Source of the DNA: Polynucleobacter sp. AP-Melu-500A-A1
GTDB lineage: Bacteria; Pseudomonadota; Gammaproteobacteria; Burkholderiales; Burkholderiaceae
Reading direction: 5' to 3'
Length of the DNA stretch: 64,000 nucleotides
NCBI RefSeq assembly: GCF_018882125.1
Contig: NZ_JACVOZ010000003.1
Location: forward strand, 310,001-374,000
Shown here: one piece after another, positions 63,474-64,000 of the stretch
How the letters are laid out: every line of letters begins with the position of its first letter
Position numbering within the stretch: position 1 is the first letter of the stretch
The notes under the pieces: model-generated
The model's database searches: none
The model's input: the letters and a program-made list of their open reading frames with translations, nothing else
Told to the model about the DNA's origin: nothing
Made by a program: the position numbers and the translations under genes

Positions 63474-64000
63474 TCAATTTTTCTTCATATTTTTCAATAC
63501 TTTAAAGGGATTTTCAGGTTTTCCAGCAGCCTCATCGGCATCCTCCACGCCAAAGCTTGAAGCATGGGGCTCGCAAAATCCATCAGGGTGCTTTGGAATC
63601 AAAGGCAGAGACAGCAAAATCTCATCTTCAAGGGTTTCTAGAAGGTTGAAATGCTGGCTGGCCACTAATGGCTCCTGCTCCTCATCCTCCATGGGGTAGT
63701 CGTCCGCCTCAACTTCGGAGGCCACCAGAACAAAACGACGCGTTTCGGCAAGATTCACGGCACAGTCTTGCAAGCAGCGCTGACAAACCAAATGAAGTCG
63801 CCCATTCAGCCCGATATCGAGGATTTGACGAGGCTCACTACCAGGCGAATCCTCAAAATGAGTCCGCATTTGCCAATCAAATCCATCGCCCGAATGGATC
63901 ACGGAAGCCTCCTCGGCAAGTCTTGGCAGATCGGAGATGCTTAAAAAGCCACCCCCTTGATAGGTCTGTGGGACACATAAATCGACCTTTTTTAAAGCGC
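63474..64000 (-). CDS. YceD/DUF177 family protein, C-terminal part (start beyond window)
   Basis: The frame stays open from the right edge, through the GTG at 63902, to the stop at 63474. The part before the GTG (LSISDLPRLAEEASVIHSG) matches the usual N-terminal region of YceD/DUF177 proteins, so the gene is longer than the GTG-started frame and its start lies outside. A CxxC pair (LVCQRCLQDC) with nearby acidic residues is typical. The acidic EADDYPMEDEEQEP segment is also normal. The family is linked to 23S rRNA/ribosome assembly in plants and bacteria, but the exact role here is unknown. Confidence 0.88.
   Translation of the reverse strand, partial: ALKKVDLCVPQTYQGGGFLSISDLPRLAEEASVIHSGDGFDWQMRTHFEDSPGSEPRQILDIGLNGRLHLVCQRCLQDCAVNLAETRRFVLVASEVEADDYPMEDEEQEPLVASQHFNLLETLEDEILLSLPLIPKHPDGFCEPHASSFGVEDADEAAGKPENPFKVLKNMKKN

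Noticed and set aside
1..64000. Prophage, insertion sequences, CRISPR arrays, toxin-antitoxin or defence islands
   Set aside because: No transposase, integrase, direct-repeat array or recognisable defence gene is visible; gene content is almost entirely chromosomal core.

Overview
The window reads as a contiguous piece of chromosome from a betaproteobacterium of the Burkholderiaceae, most like the freshwater genus Polynucleobacter. The reasons are the protein sequences themselves, the gene orders (iscRSUA-hscBA; rpmF-plsX-fabHDG-acpP-fabF ... lepA-lepB-rnc-era-recO-pdxJ-acpS-nagZ; rpsF-priB-rpsR-rplI-dnaB; uvrC-pgsA-tRNA-Gly-tRNA-Cys; earP-efp), the dense packing with many 4-base stop/start overlaps, and the moderate base composition. 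The genus call is inference from recognition; no database was searched. I see no insertion sequence, prophage, integrase, CRISPR array or rRNA operon. Gene starts were re-chosen where the longest open frame was implausible.

Layout. 1-3.9 kb: iron-sulfur assembly operon (hscA, hscB, iscA, iscU, iscS, iscR, minus strand) behind an IscR-type operator. 4-10.7 kb: uvrB, then plus-strand aromatic aminotransferase, PHA depolymerase, an RnfB-like ferredoxin, nth and a DUF1841 gene. 10.7-14.6 kb: a tight minus-strand catabolic operon (CoA-transferase A and B, Bug-type binding protein, a thiolase-like protein lacking the usual cysteines, DUF35 partner). 14.6-20.7 kb: HIT protein, isocitrate lyase, MFS transporter, and clpB with a heat-shock promoter. 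20.7-27 kb: GIY-YIG protein, moaE-moaD-moeA, thrC-hom and an alanine-type aminotransferase. 27.1-34.7 kb: a plus-strand operon for 4-amino-4-deoxy-L-arabinose modification of lipid A (arnT, arnB, arnC, split arnA, arnD) headed by a Mth938-type gene and ended by a Bcp peroxiredoxin. 34.7-37.5 kb: a leader with a small leaderless ORF and internal terminator, a PIN-PhoH gene, an NlpC/P60 lipoprotein and a duplicated small secreted protein. 37.6-42.5 kb: dnaB, rplI, rpsR, priB, rpsF, asparaginase and lexA. 42.6-47.7 kb: lipoprotein, tRNA-Cys, tRNA-Gly, pgsA and uvrC, with earP-efp divergent. 47.7-64 kb: GNAT protein, then one long minus-strand block of housekeeping genes (nagZ to fabF, the fatty-acid cluster, plsX, rpmF and a partial yceD/DUF177).

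How the genes work together. The Isc operon is a complete IscR-regulated Fe-S factory apart from fdx, which would lie beyond the left edge. The fatty-acid cluster makes the acyl chains, plsX begins phospholipid synthesis and acpS activates ACP. The arn operon supplies cationic sugar for lipid A. EarP modifies Arg32 of EF-P encoded next door. Only two gaps exceed 200 bp without an assigned conserved gene: 16444-16724 (aceA promoter region with repeats) and 34700-34938 (phoH leader).

Best second looks: the phoH leader (promoter, 53-codon leaderless ORF, terminator inside the ORF, stop codon in the phoH ribosome-binding site); the terminator inside the lipoprotein signal sequence; the cysteine-less thiolase/DUF35/Bug/CoA-transferase operon; the complete but split arn operon; leaderless lexA under its own SOS box; the shared CATG start of uvrC and earP; and the absence of rpoE-rseAB between fabF and the DegP-type protease.
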